Assembly (NCBI GenBank): GCA_946965045.2
Contig: OX337237.1
Location: forward strand, 1,860,001 to 1,924,000
Length of the DNA: 64,000 nucleotides
Direction: 5' to 3'
From: Epithemia pelagica
Lineage: Eukaryota > Bacillariophyta > Bacillariophyceae > Surirellales > Surirellaceae
In this document: in pieces, positions 34,631 to 45,765 of the stretch
How the letters are laid out: each line of letters opens with the position of its first letter
How positions within the stretch are numbered: position 1 is the stretch's first letter
The notes under the pieces: generated by a model
The model's database searches: none
Told to the model about the DNA's origin: nothing
What the model saw: only the letters and a program-made list of their open reading frames with translations
Translations under genes and position numbers: made by a program

Positions 34631-35172
34631 AATGATGAACCCATCATCTTCGACATTTTTAATATGGTCTTCCATGTCACATACACAAAGATTTAAGAAT
34701 TTCAATTCTTTCACAATTTCGAGAAGCATGCCTTGTGTCTCATCCCTGACGGTATCATCCCGTGTACGTGTACGATAATGGTGTGAAGAGTGGGAGGGAA
34801 TCTCGGAGGGAATTTCATTTGGAGTAGGCGACTCGTGTGACAGTGAATCATTATTTTGGTGATCTTCCTCGGTGTCTTCTGTAGATTCGGTTTCTTCAAT
34901 TTTGTTGACATTCCTTTTAGCTTGGTTGATAATGTACTCGTTACAGAACACCTGGTAGAATGGATTTGTCTGTACACTGGTCCGCGCTGCTCTGATTTCT
35001 GTCCATCTGCAAATTGGAGTGTCACACGCTTCCTGGATCCAATGGACTCTGGAACACGAGTGACCCACCCCAGGTAGTTCTTGCGACTGGAGGACCTAGA
35101 GTTCACCACCACGATATCACCAATATTCCACATATACACGATCCCTGCCACAGGATTCACTGACCGATTCAT
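34628..35172 (-). pseudogene. Hypothetical protein with an SH3/Tudor-like start, frameshifted
   Basis: From ATG 35172 the N-terminus reads VYMWNIGDIVVVNSRSSSRK, then YLGWVTRV, RKRVTLQFADGQ and RGPVYRQI. This alternation of short strands (GD-I-V-V, W-V-T-R-V, V-T-L-Q-F) resembles SH3 or Tudor-type small barrels. After about 75 residues the sensible coding moves to the overlapping frame that ends at 34628 (KIEETESTEDTEEDHQNN ... IVKELKFLNLCVCDME), an acidic region with a possible coiled coil. That implies a frameshift near 34945. The domain assignment is from pattern alone. A retroelement origin is possible. Confidence 0.4.
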
Positions 35173-35656
35173 GACAGATCGAGGAACAACGCTAAATTTT
35201 GTTATCGATTTGGTCCTTTATGGCGATAATGCAACCTGTATGGCGATCATATCTGGCGATATCGCTAGTTATAATTAACATGTTGTCGTCTATTTATGCG
35301 AGGGACTACTATTGTCCAGACCAAACTACTACTACAACTACTACTAACTCCATACCAGACTGTGTAGGTAGTTCGTCTCACATTTCTATACTACAGTGGG
35401 AATTTTTTGTACAACCGGGAAGTAGTTTCGTGCGAGTCGCGCGGTTTCCCCCTCGTGTGTGACACTTGTGCGACACTTGTGTGACACTTTGTGACATGGC
35501 TTCCAGGAATTTCTCACTACCTACACAGCTTGATAGGGAGTAAGTTTACTACTTCCCTATGTCTGGCCGTCCTCTCGCGTCGGGCGCGCCCGGCTTGTCG
35601 GGAGAATGACTCGACGGGCAATTGTCTTGTCGGGCGTGCGCCCTCCTCGACCATTG

Positions 35657-36550
<894 letters not shown>

Positions 36551-36749
36551 GGGTGTGGGAATTTTGCGTATCGTGAGTTCTGCAAAATATGTTCATATTT
36601 TAAAACGGAACATTGATTCACCTTGGGATTATCTTGGGCATCGAACTATCGCGACTGACAATATGGTGATCCGTACTTGTATGATTACTCAGGATCTCAA
36701 ATTCATGGGATTCATCAGTACTTATCCATTGTGAGATGTTGGCGATCAA

Positions 36750-37583
36750 TTAGATACATATATTAACTGAAACACTGAAACTATATTTAAAGAGAGGTAT
36801 CCACGTGCGGTAAGGAGGATAAGACATTCGGAAAGAACATTGGGGGTGGACATCCACTCCATTAAATGTAGGAAAAACGAGAATACCGGTTTCCACAGAG
36901 AAAAGTTCTTCATCCGGTGAGTCATGGATGGGCATATGGTTCACCAACATCCACGAATCATTCCTTTTGTTAAATAGGTAGAACTTGCGGGCAGATGTCA
37001 CTAATTTGGCGATGGGGTGGTTGTCTTCGGAAATGATAGAAGTCTTCACTACTTGGATTGCCTCCCAATCAGCTCGGCCGTTGTAACCAGAAACAGCTGT
37101 TCGGTACAGATCTAGACGAATCAGATACTTTCCATCAGGGATACCATGTGTCCCACCGTGTCTCGTGAGGTCAGAGAATTCAGCACCGTTAACATGACGA
37201 AGAGAATCAGCAACAGCAGGGTCAAAGCCTTCGATTTCCGTTAGAAGGAACGTGATAACCTGTATCGCATCACGGACAGGCAGAGTACAGTTTTGAAACA
37301 CGAAGGTACGAGAAAAGTCAGTCCTGTGGGGTCAATCGATCCACCCAGTCGCCGACAACGTAGCTCTCACGTTAAGAGGAGGTGCAGTAGAGTGAGTAGT
37401 CGCGGTATCCCTGTCCACAGGAGGAGGTGTGACGAAGCGGTCATTGATTACTCTACCATGGTTATCACGATGGTTGTCATGGTTTGAACGAGCCTGTGAA
37501 GGGACTGTTCCTTCATGGTCACCTTGGACAGGCTCATTGTCCTGAATTGGGTCGTACAGACCACTGTTACTGCCAGTGCTCAT
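36750..37583 (-). pseudogene. Hypothetical protein, 277 codons, one in-frame UGA
   Basis: ATG at 37583 (MSTGSNSGLYDPIQDNEP). A TGA at 37332-37334 interrupts, and the same frame continues without another stop to 36750. The N-terminal 85 residues are hydrophilic and rich in Asp, His, Asn and Thr. The C-terminal part looks globular (FVFQNCTLPVRDAIQVITFL, GKYLIRLDLYRTAVSGY, KLVTSARKFYLFNKRND). No family was recognised. The context (GAT TGA CCC) allows an ancestral CGA changed by one C-to-T transition. It lies wholly between the 69-bp inverted repeats, as cargo of a DNA transposon would, but shows no transposase motif. Confidence 0.45.
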
Positions 37584-37810
37584 TGTCGAAATGAGTTCAG
37601 TAAAAGTTATGATGACAATTTTATGGGGAAAGGGATGTGCAGTGTGCAGTGTAACACCAGAGAGCAGTACTCCGCCCTGTTGGAAAGACGCTGGTGTAAA
37701 CAGAATACCCCACTACCTCGTACTCCGCCCTGTTGGAGAGACATTCGTTTAAACCAAGCCCCACTACTCCTACCTTAGTAGCGTTGCTCTGAATGCTATG
37801 AGATAGTATT

Positions 37811-37879
37811 AATACTTCCCGGTGTCAAGTCCTTTCAAGGAGGGACCGCCCGGTGCGGAGGGTAGAATGACGAGGAGGG
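37811..37879 (-). repeat. Right 69-bp inverted repeat (pair with 35657-35725)
   Basis: Starts AATACTTCCCGGTGTC and ends GACGAGGAGGG. It has three mismatches to the reverse complement of the left copy. The separation of about 2.1 kb and high identity suggest terminal repeats of a non-autonomous DNA element or a recent inverted duplication. Flanking bases (CCATTG left, TGTTAT right) show no clear target duplication. Confidence 0.93.
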
Positions 37880-37881
37880 TG

Positions 37882-38679
37882 TTATGTACTGGCAGGAGTT
37901 ACTCTCGGGTGAAGCCTATTGTTTTCTGTGGTTGGTGGTGGAGTGTTTGGCGATCGATTTCCACGTTTGGTGGTGATCCCGTCTTTTTGGAAGTGACGGA
38001 ACATGCCAGCTACCCCTTTGCGTTGAAGAATGGGATCCCATTCGAGACAGAATACCTCAATGTCGTCAGACCGTGAACCGAACTCAACGCCATGATGGAC
38101 AGCTATGCCCCGGGCTTTTCTCTGGACTCGAGAGTACAATGTCTTGTCCCGTTGTTGGTATGTCTTTCGCCAATGGGATTTAAATTGCATGTCAAGACCA
38201 TCGAATCCAAGTTTCATTGGTTGATCCTGTCATTCGCCAAGACCAAAAAACTCGAAGTACAAACGCATCATTGTTAGTTTGTTTTTGGAAATATGGGTGC
38301 ATGGGAGTTTCATACCGATAAAAGTTTCAACATTGTCTTCGGACAGCGGGGGGTTGTTCGGGGTGTCGTTCGGGGGTTCGGTATCTGTTGTGTCTGGCTC
38401 AGGTGGATGGTATAAGGTATTGGGTGCCGGAAGAGTACATGGGAAGGCGGCTGCAAATGCGTCCTGTGGCGATGGTGGTGAAGAAGGGTCGTTGTTCACG
38501 GAATGTCGGGCTGGTGAAGAGATTTCATTGGTGGGATCTGATTCCGCGACATTGGTCTTGTCGTTTTCATTCGTGGAGAAAGCGATTCTAGCAGCATGTC
38601 GTGTCACATCGGTTAAGGCTTCGACAGTTGTTCCAATCAGAGATTGGAACAACGTGTAAATTGCCTCGGAGAAACACAT
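37882..38679 (-). pseudogene. Hypothetical protein, 265 codons, one in-frame UGA
   Basis: ATG at 38679. The first 150 codons (MCFSEAIYTLFQSLIGTTVE ... proline- and acidic-rich middle ... MMRLYFEFFGLGE) end at TGA 38230-38232. The same frame continues (QDQPMKLGFDGLDMQFKSHW, RKTYQQRDKTLYSRVQRKARG, FCLEWDP) to TAA at 37882-37884, three bases from the inverted repeat. No known domain was recognised. The segment before and after the stop reads as one protein. Besides a nonsense mutation, a short intron across the stop or readthrough are possible. Confidence 0.45.
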
Positions 38680-38856
38680 TATTTTCTGATCGGTGCGCCC
38701 TCTTCTTTCCGATGAAACTTGTAAAGTTTCACTTCGTCTTGGTATGAAAGAGGGTCCTGACAGAAATAAACCTAAAAACAGGGTGTGGACATCGTTTTCA
38801 CTCTTTCCATCCCAAACCAGCTAATCGTCATATATCTGACTCCACATTCAAGCTTA

Positions 38857-39283
38857 TTACCAGTGGTGCAAAAGTTTCTGTTGGGAATGGTTCTCATAGA
38901 TGCATTCTCTTAGAAAATCAAAGTGAACTGGTTTCCCGTGGATCAATACTAAGAATACAAATGGTACCAGAGTTTCCTTCAACCAACCAGCACAATCCAA
39001 AACAGTCCACTGCTTCCCAAATGGTGCAGTGGTTGCAAAAGCATGCAACAGATCCAGGAGTTGGATTACAATACTGCTTTCTCTCGCCGACAAAGCCGAT
39101 ATCCTGGTTACCACCGACATCCCAAGGGCAGACCTGGGCAATAGCGACAAACTCTATTAGAACAGGTAGACGAGAACATGGAATCTGTGGATGAGGAACC
39201 TGATAGAAGGACCAATGGCTTTGTTTTGACAACATTCTGCGTCCCAGATTGATTTTCTTGTTGCTGCGATTAATGAGACTCAC
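38857..39283 (-). pseudogene. Coding-like remnant in two frames
   Basis: Two overlapping minus-strand frames complement each other: VLIEFVAIAQVCPWDVGGNQ in one, then FGKQWTVLDCAGWLKETLVPF and IHGKPVHFDFLRECIYENH in the other to a stop at 38857. This points to one frameshifted coding segment. No family was recognised. It may be the 3' end of the minus-strand remnants at 39572-40842. Confidence 0.3.
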
Positions 39284-39402
39284 AGAGAAATATTCTCGTA
39301 TGGGATCACCCTGGAAACAATCATAACCTCTGAAAAATTGGGATCATTCAAATCATCATCATTGAATGCACAGAGCACATGATCTGATGAATGACCAGTT
39401 CA

Positions 39403-39498
39403 ATGATATTTTCCAGATTGATTCATTGGGCATACCTGGTTAGTCGTTCCATGATATTTTCCAGATTGACTTGTTGGGCATACCTGGTTAGTCGTTCC
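39403..39498. repeat. 48-bp tandem duplication
   Basis: Units at 39403 and 39451 begin ATGATATTTTCCAGATTGA and share GGGCATACCTGGTTAGTCGT. Confidence 0.88.
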
Positions 39499-39571
39499 AT
39501 CAAACGATCACACCAAATTTGTGGACAATTGGCACGGATCACTTTTGTCATGGTGCAAAGTACCCGTATCA

Positions 39572-40156
39572 TTAATGCATCCATTGTTCCATCCAACAAT
39601 GAGGGACGGGAAATTCTGTGATTAGCCTTGTCACGAGAAAATGCACGGCCACCACCATACCCTCCATCTTTCCAGTGACTTTGTCTTTGGTTTGATGATA
39701 ATTTGCCATCAACATTGCAGTTTCTGTTCCAGAGTCAAAATCGTCAATGATACGGGCTTCAATAACAAATTGGAAATCGGTAGCCACTTGTGGAAAAGAG
39801 TCTCTCTTCGGATACGCAGTATGGATCGGTATACGACATTCCTCTGGAAACTTGTAGGCAGGGGCAGTGGCTGTAAAATGTCCATGGGGAATGCGCAGTG
39901 ACTTAGCAACTGTGCAAACAGTCACTGGATCCATGGGCTGATAGACAGCTGTGATTGAATTCATATACTGTAATCTTCCCGGGAAAAAGGGACCTTTTTG
40001 GAACCATCTTCCAATTTTTGTTTGGAATTTCATAATTTCGACAAGAAAGGGCTTGGCCACATCAAATTGGCAACCTATATCATTGGGTTGAAAATGATAA
40101 CATCTCCGTGTCGCAAGGCTACCCCCTGTGGATGCACTGGGAAAACAAAGTAGCAT
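39572..40156 (-). pseudogene. Remnant of an unidentified protein, about 190 codons open
   Basis: The open frame reads CQFDVAKPFLVEIMKFQTKIGRW ... MDPVTVCTVAKSLRIPHGHF ... DFQFVIEARIIDDFDSGTETAMLMANYHQTKDK. It begins inside the end of the oxygenase-like remnant to its right, in a different frame, so either two genes abut or one gene has shifted frame twice. It does not start at an ATG. No domain was recognised. The sequence looks coding (balanced composition, hydrophobic periodicity). Confidence 0.35.
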
Positions 40157-40842
40157 ATAATTTCTTCCAAATCAGCCTCCTCTGGTTCTACCAGGACGGC
40201 CACCACACACAATGGAGTATCCGAAATCACAATCTGTATGTGCTTGGAGATAAACATTCCGTCCGAATGCAATGGAGGAGAAAAACTCCATGGCTCTGTG
40301 CCCGTCATCAAGCATTGTGATGTCTTGGTGAACAGCCGTATTTCTGAATCCTGTTAAGTACGACCAATCAACCCATCGTTCAAAGATAAAACTCACAAGA
40401 ATCTCCTTCTCATCGGTGGACATCATGTTAACCCTAACCCTAACCCTAACCTAACCCTAAAGCTTTGACTGTATCAGTCCCCAACCCCCTGGAATTCCGC
40501 TCATCCATGCCAAGGAATTTTGTCTTTCCACGATGTTGATTAGGGGCCTTCTTCTCAATAGGCTTCAAAACTTGTAGAATCTCATGGACAGTGTGGTCTG
40601 GTAGCAATCTAGATTGATAAGGAGGTTTAAGGAACAAGGGAAGTTCATTCACGTTCCATTGTAAAAACAGCACAATTTTTTTCAAGAATAGAAGCAGCAA
40701 TACCAGCCTCAGCCGGAAGAGGCTCCACTGGCAATAGCTCTGACCGTTGTTTCCTGGCCTTTTTCTTCTGTCGTTGCCTTTGTTTTTTAGTGTTCGCAAT
40801 AGCTCCAGCCTTGACAATCCCCTTTGCTACGATTGTCCGCAA
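40075..40842 (-). pseudogene. Remnant of a putative 2-oxoglutarate/Fe(II)-oxygenase-like protein interrupted by a telomeric tract
   Basis: Three minus-strand frames carry parts of one protein. About 40700-40461 reads LPLFLKPPYQSRLLPDHTVHEILQVL ... KTKFLGMDERNSRGLGTD. About 40426-40230 reads FRNTAVHQDITMLDDGHRAMEFFSSIAFG, then AHTDCDFGYSIV. A frameshift follows, and EEIICYFVFPVHPQGVALRHGDVIIFNP reads to about 40080. The His-x-Asp in a HTDCDF segment and the later GDVIIFNP segment fit the double-stranded beta-helix fold of Fe(II)/2-oxoglutarate oxygenases. The assignment rests on this spacing alone. The CCCTAA tract at 40429-40460 lies exactly between the first two parts. Probably a pseudogene. 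Confidence 0.4.
40429..40460. repeat. Interstitial telomeric repeat, (CCCTAA) about five units
   Basis: TTAACCCTAACCCTAACCCT continues as AACCTAACCCTAA. One unit lacks a C. The sequence on both sides is ordinary chromosomal DNA, so this is an internal tract and not a chromosome end. Confidence 0.95.
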
Positions 40843-41290
40843 AGAGCTTGATGTTTTGGTTGAACTAAAAGCATGAAACTTCCACTCTCCTTGTTAGCCA
40901 TTTTCTGCAGTGTTGAACCAATCTCTTCCGACGACAACGGTTTAGTTTGCTCCATCAAAGGAGAGGTGGGTCCCCTACTATGAAGAAAGTCTGGGTCCAA
41001 CGGCCGGTCCTAGGAGCTTACCAAACCCAAGTCAACGGCTGGATTTTCAGCTCGGATCCATGCAACCAAAAAGTCGAAGCACAATTCAATAGAATAGGGT
41101 GTCTGAACAAAGCATCGACGCATCCAATGTGAATATTTGAACAACAAGAGCGTGCGAAGAGCTTTCCAGCGGTGAAGAGCAATGCAAATTTCGACTTACA
41201 CTTAGAAAGTTGTAGACAGTCAAAGATTGGTTGTCTAAGGAGGCTTTTTTGTTGCTGTGTGGGTTGTTGCTCGTCATAGGCAGTCTATTG

Positions 41291-41465
41291 AGGTTCGGTC
41301 TTATGGGAGCGTGATATTTTCTCATAACATAATTTTTGCGGGCGTGTCCTGACAAGGCATTTGCGCATGATATTCATCCTTATCATCCTATCACGCTGGA
41401 GAATGTCTTTCAGCGCGCAAAAATTATGATATGAGAAAATATCACGCTCCCATAAGACCAAACCT
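41291..41465. repeat. MITE-like foldback, 175 bp with 50-bp inverted arms
   Basis: Left arm 41291-41340 (AGGTTCGGTCTTATGGGAGC...) and right arm 41416-41465 are reverse complements with about two mismatches, around a 75-bp centre. There is no coding sequence inside. Clean target duplications could not be assigned. Confidence 0.85.
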
Positions 41466-41596
41466 GACTGTGGAGGACCACCACAGGAGCGTTTGATCTC
41501 CAGAGTCCAAGGAAAAAATCTTTTTCCTTCAAGCATATTGAGATGAGAACCGGGGTGGGAGTTGGAGAGCTTGCGACCGAATTTGGTCTGACCGCC

Positions 41597-41962
41597 TCAC
41601 CTATTTGGAGGGGATTTAATGGCAAATACGTACCTTTGTTCCATACTCGTTCTCCGTCTTTCTTCGAATCGACAAAAACTCAAATACTCTTTGATTTTGT
41701 ATTCGTATGCTTTTCTCGTATTTTCGCTTCTGAGAGAATCGCTTACGGTCTTCGTCAACGATTCCATCATCTGCTCCATCTCTTCGTCGTTCATACTGAT
41801 GGGAGATTTGGTAAGGGTTGTAGGCGTAGGCATCGTTGTAGATCCATTGCGTGGAGTACGCTGGGGAGATCGCTCAGGACTGCTGGCGAGGGAGTTGTCT
41901 TCCTCCTCACGAGGAGGAGGAGGACGACGATGAGAACGATCACGAGAAGGAGGGGTGGACAT
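41597..41962 (-). pseudogene. N-terminal fragment of a tyrosine-recombinase (Crypton-like) protein
   Basis: ATG at 41962. A proline/arginine-rich start (MSTPPSRDRSHRRPPPPREE) is followed by DEEMEQMMESLTKTVSDSLR and SENTRKAYEYKIKEYLSFCRF. The S-x-NT-x-KAY-x-x-x-x-x-x-Y-x-x-FC pattern is that of the N-terminal core-binding domain of tyrosine recombinases such as Cryptons, which bind DNA before the catalytic domain. The frame stops at 41597. No catalytic Arg/His/Arg/Tyr region is visible downstream, where the MITE-like foldback lies. It is therefore a truncated fragment, or a first exon if an intron follows. Confidence 0.5.
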
Positions 41963-42485
41963 GATTGTAGTTGCCTCTTTAACAAAATTATGAGACTGTT
42001 TCTATCTTAGCCTATTCGTAAAGGATGATGGATGCCTACGATTATCGTTCCTGGTGATTTGCGCATGAAATAGATGGCCAGTGATGGCCAATGCCGTGCA
42101 ACAAAAAAAAATAAAGAGGAATTGCATTTTTTGTTGGGTAACTCTGCATCCCCAGGCATCTACGAATGGATTCATACAGGGCATCTACGAATGGATTCAT
42201 ACAGTTGTACTAGGACAATGAACGCATGGAGTGCCGACGATTGAGGACGGTAAGCTTTGGCGACTGAGAGTATGTCTTTGGTGGTTAAGGACAGACTGCC
42301 TTGGAGAAATAATAAGTAATTATTCTGAAAATAATGACGTGATACTACTGCCAGGTCATTGGCCTGGGCCAAAGTTTGGTGTGGCAGACAGACAAATATC
42401 GTGGTTAGCTTGGCCTTGACTTTGGCCTGGTACGAAATAGAAGTACTTTATTCATTTCAGTACACATTTAAGACCAAATGACTAA

Positions 42486-42910
42486 ATGCATCATTTTCAT
42501 CAACAAATGACAATTACTGCAACCGACGAGGATCCGGCGGAAGATTCAAAACAAGCCGCCAGTACTAGCACCACCAAGGATTCGAAGCAGGTGCAGGCTG
42601 CCGATACCACCAAAGAGTCTCCGAAACAAGCCGCCACCAATGAGGCGTCGATAGATGATTCAAAGCAAGAGAATTCAAAGCAAGGTGCCAATAGCAAAGA
42701 GGCCAAAGATTCAAAACAAGCCGCCAGTACTACCAAAAAGTCCCCGATGCCACCAAAGAGACTACAGAGCAGACTGCCAGTGCCATAGACAAAGAACCGT
42801 CTCGATCGAAGCAGACCTCTCTGGTAGATGATTCAAATCAAGCCACCAGTACTATCAAAGAGTCCCCGAAGGCTGCCACTGCCACAAAAGAGTCACTGAA
42901 ACAGACCGCC
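42486..42910 (+). other. Degenerate repeat coding for Asp-Ser-Lys-Gln-Ala-rich sequence
   Basis: From ATG 42486 the frame contains repeated motifs such as DSKQAAST, TKESPKQAAT and NSKQGANSKEAKDSKQAAST. After the stop at 42788 the repeats go on in another frame (SLVDDSNQATSTIKESPKAA). The DNA is a degenerate minisatellite. A low-complexity protein could be encoded, but the frame change argues for decay. Confidence 0.5.
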
Positions 42911-42929
42911 ACTGCCACCGACGATCATT

Positions 42930-43160
42930 CTCGAGATTTGAACTTTTGTCGAAACTCAAGAGATTGTCGGAATTTGAACTTTTACTCTGGAGTATTGTAT
43001 GGAAATCTCAGAATTTGAACTATTGTCGGAACTTGAATTTTTGTCCGAACTTGAATTTTTGTCGGAATTTGAATTGTTGTCGGAATTTGGAATTTTATTG
43101 TAACTCGGAATTTTATCGTAACTCGGAGCTTTATCGTAACTCGGAATTTTTCTCGAAAGA
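42930..43160. repeat. Minisatellite, 18-bp-like GAATTT-TTGTCG units
   Basis: About ten degenerate units of the type TCGGAATTTGAATTTTTG, drifting to TCGTAACTCGGAATTTTA at the right end. Both strands give repetitive open frames (CRNLNF, YRNSEF; SSSDKN, YDKIPS), which are by-products. Confidence 0.85.
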
Positions 43161-43204
43161 GCTAGAACCTTAATTAGACATGCTACTCGTCCCCGAGGGA
43201 CCAT

Positions 43205-43432
43205 GCCTACTCTGAGTACTGAATACTCACTCTTGAGTACACAACAGGTGAGTACTCTGAGTACTCGGCATGTGCTCAACTGATTACTCAGGGGTGAGTA
43301 CTCTGAGTACTCAGAACCTGCTCAACTGAGTACTCAGAGGTGAGTACTATGAGGACTGAGTACAGTGTCGAACTAAGTACTCAGGGGTGAGTGCACTGAG
43401 GACTGAGTAGGACTGAGTACTCAGGGGACTTT
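43205..43432. repeat. Array built on the palindrome GAGTACTC
   Basis: About a dozen copies of GAGTACTC or close variants alternate with GGGGTGAGTAC and CTGAGGACTGAGTA spacers. The array can form many alternative hairpins. Confidence 0.85.
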
Positions 43433-43728
43433 CTCATTGGGGTTCCATTAAGTCGCTTAAAAGAGAGGAATGCTTCTTGGTGAACAACAAGGGACTCAAA
43501 CTGTGGGAAGGAGAGAGTTGATCAAATCGTTATTGGGAGTTTCACCATTCATCGCAATCACTGGATTCTTTGTTCAGGTTCGGTCAATGTAAGCCATCCA
43601 TTCCGAGCGATTCGCTGCGGAGATCTCAAATTGTGACGTTCAAAGCCAATTGCCCATTGGGGACTTCTAAAACCTCTGTATCGTACAGACGGTAACCCAT
43701 GTCTGGGTCAATGTATCGCTCGACGACT

Positions 43729-43995
43729 TCAAGCATCGATGACCATCTTTCTTTTTCGTTTCTTGGGACTTTCATATATGCTTTGATCATCGCTTGTATT
43801 TATGAACTCCTCTTCTTCAGATTCGTCTGTCGCTTTTGCATCTTCTGCAACATTTTCAACGCTACCTTTGCTTTCCACATCTTCACTTTGATTCTCAATA
43901 ATTTCAACTACTTCATCATTGAGTGCTTCTTGCTTGATTTGCCAGATTGCATATGAGTGTTTCTTGCTTGATTTGCCAGCATGCATATGCATCAT
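43729..43995 (-). CDS. Small acidic hypothetical protein with a basic C-terminus, 88 residues
   Basis: ATG at 43995. The middle is acidic (ENQSEDVESKGSVENVAEDAK, DESEEEEF). The C-terminus has KKRKRK, a classical nuclear-localisation-type cluster. No domain was recognised. The start overlaps a short local duplication (TTCTTGCTTGATTTGCCAG twice, near 43928 and 43961). It may be an exon or chance frame. Confidence 0.3.
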   Translation of the reverse strand: MMHMHAGKSSKKHSYAIWQIKQEALNDEVVEIIENQSEDVESKGSVENVAEDAKATDESEEEEFINTSDDQSIYESPKKRKRKMVIDA

Positions 43996-44070
43996 CTTCT
44001 ATTCGGAAGAATTGGAGTCATGCGATCCTGCTTGCGCTCGTTGTTGTTGTTGCCGTCTCAAAAAATCATC

Positions 44071-45495
44071 ATGATGAGCTCACAACAAGAATTTCCTCCG
44101 ATCAAGGAAGAGATCCACTCGGTCCATCAGTTCAACGATGAGGACCTTCCCAAAGAGCAACCAGCCGAGAAGAAACAGGAGAAGAGTCGAGCTGTTGGTG
44201 GATTGAGTGACAAAATCACCAGGCTTCTTCTTGACACTTCCGAGCAGTCGGGAGAATAAAGAGAATTGTTCAACCTCTGGCGACTGTGCTCGGCAATCCC
44301 TGCCATCTACGGAGCAGACGGATCGGCACTTCGAAGGCAAGTGCAACAGCGTTGGGCAAAGTGTAAGCGTCGATCGATTCGGGCCCATCTTGCATACCTC
44401 AGCAAGTTTGACTTGGTCCCTGGAAAAGCATCAACTGAAGAGTACCGAAGATCCATCATGGCGAAGAAGAACCCCCACCATCCCTCCGAAAACTCTACGG
44501 CCCCGTCTACCACCACCCCTCCTGACGAGGAGATCATTCTCGAGGACGACGAACCGGATCCATATGCCTTGTATGGCATCGGAAACAATATACCGCGCCA
44601 ACAACATTGAAGGCCTTGCCGACAACATGGGAGCCCTTGGACTCGATGATGAAGACGGACTGATTGTTGAAGAGGAAGACGCCAAGCCTCCTGCCATTCC
44701 TCATCAGTTTCCAGCAGCAGCGGCCCGTCCTCCAAATCCGCGTGAAGCTGCCGCTGCAATGTTCCACACACCTTCTCGTCATGCTGCTGCTTCTCACCAG
44801 CCTAGCTAGCAACACCATTGCTTTGGACAAGTCTCACCCTTTGTGGCCCATGCCGCCATGGCACAATCTCGGCGAAACAAAATGGAACTTTGAGAAATCC
44901 CTGGATTGATCCAGTGAGCATTATGGGCGAGCGCAATCGCGACTTTGACATCCAGCACGTGGACAATATCAACCACGATGATTACTTCAATCGCAAAGGG
45001 TACCACATTCGCTAGACTGTCGCGCCCCCAGATATGAATTCTTGGATGGCCGAAATCCCAACGGGCGACTACGAGAGCATGTGGGAAGGACGACTGATTC
45101 GTGTGAAGGGACCAGCTCAGGATTTTTGGGTGCGCGACACGGAGTGTTACCACACTGGGCTTGGTTAGGAGTCTAAAGTTAAATGCGACGCAACGCACAG
45201 GGCTCACATTGCGACTGAGGTTGCGATTGAAGAATCAAAGGACGGATGGTGTACGTGGGCATACTGGCTCCTTGTTTTTCCGCCGGGTGTTGTTCTTGAG
45301 AACAGGATTTTCTCGCAAGACAATAGGATTGTGTCCATTACCAAGAATCCTCTGAAGCTGAAGAAAAATCATACTGAAAATCTCTTCGGCAAAGAGATGT
45401 TGGCAATGACAATTTTCTGGTACATTGCTATCTCTGGAGGCTTCATTATTGGTAAGAAGAAGGAAGTTGAGGCCAAGAGCATGTTCGACGACTAG
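44071..45495 (+). pseudogene. Hypothetical protein gene with several stops and a frame change
   Basis: From ATG 44071 the frame reads KEEIHSVHQFNDEDLPKEQP ... LSDKITRLLLDTSEQSGE and meets TAA at 44257. It continues in frame (WRLCSAIPAIYGADGSALRR ... AHLAYLSKFDLVPGKAST ... EEIILEDDEPDPYALYGIG) to about 44590, then shifts to a second frame (GLADNMGALGLDDEDGLIVEE) ending at 44809. It returns to the first frame for GERNRDFDIQHVDNINHDDY, TAG 45013, PDMNSWMAEIPTGDYESMWE ... VKGPAQDFWVRDTECYH, TAG 45166, then AHIATEVAIEESKDGWCTWA ... MTIFWYIAISGGFIIGKKKE to TAG 45493. No family was recognised. The hydrophobic stretch near the end could be one membrane segment. Confidence 0.45.
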
Positions 45496-45597
45496 GTAGT
45501 AATTGACTACATACTACATAGTAAGAAAAGTGAGTTCATTGTTTGGCATGGACTAGAGTATTGTAGGTGTTTGCTATCCATTAGACTTGATGCAGCG

Positions 45598-45765
45598 CCA
45601 TCGAGCCTTTTCATTGGGCAATGCATTCTGTGCAACAATTGCTGAGTTTAGATGGGACAAGAAAAGGGTTGTGATCTGTTTTGAGCCTTTTCATTGGGCA
45701 ACGCATTCTGTGCAGCAATTGCTGAGTTTAGATGGGACAAGAAAAGGGTTGTGATCTGTTTCCTC
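45598..45765. repeat. Tandem duplication, about 81-84 bp
   Basis: Copies beginning GAGCCTTTTCATTGGGCAA at about 45602 and 45683 share AATTGCTGAGTTTAGATGGG and AAGAAAAGGGTTGTGATCTG. Confidence 0.9.

Noticed and set aside
40429-40460. Chromosome end
   Set aside because: Ordinary sequence continues for tens of kilobases on both sides and the tract is only about five units.
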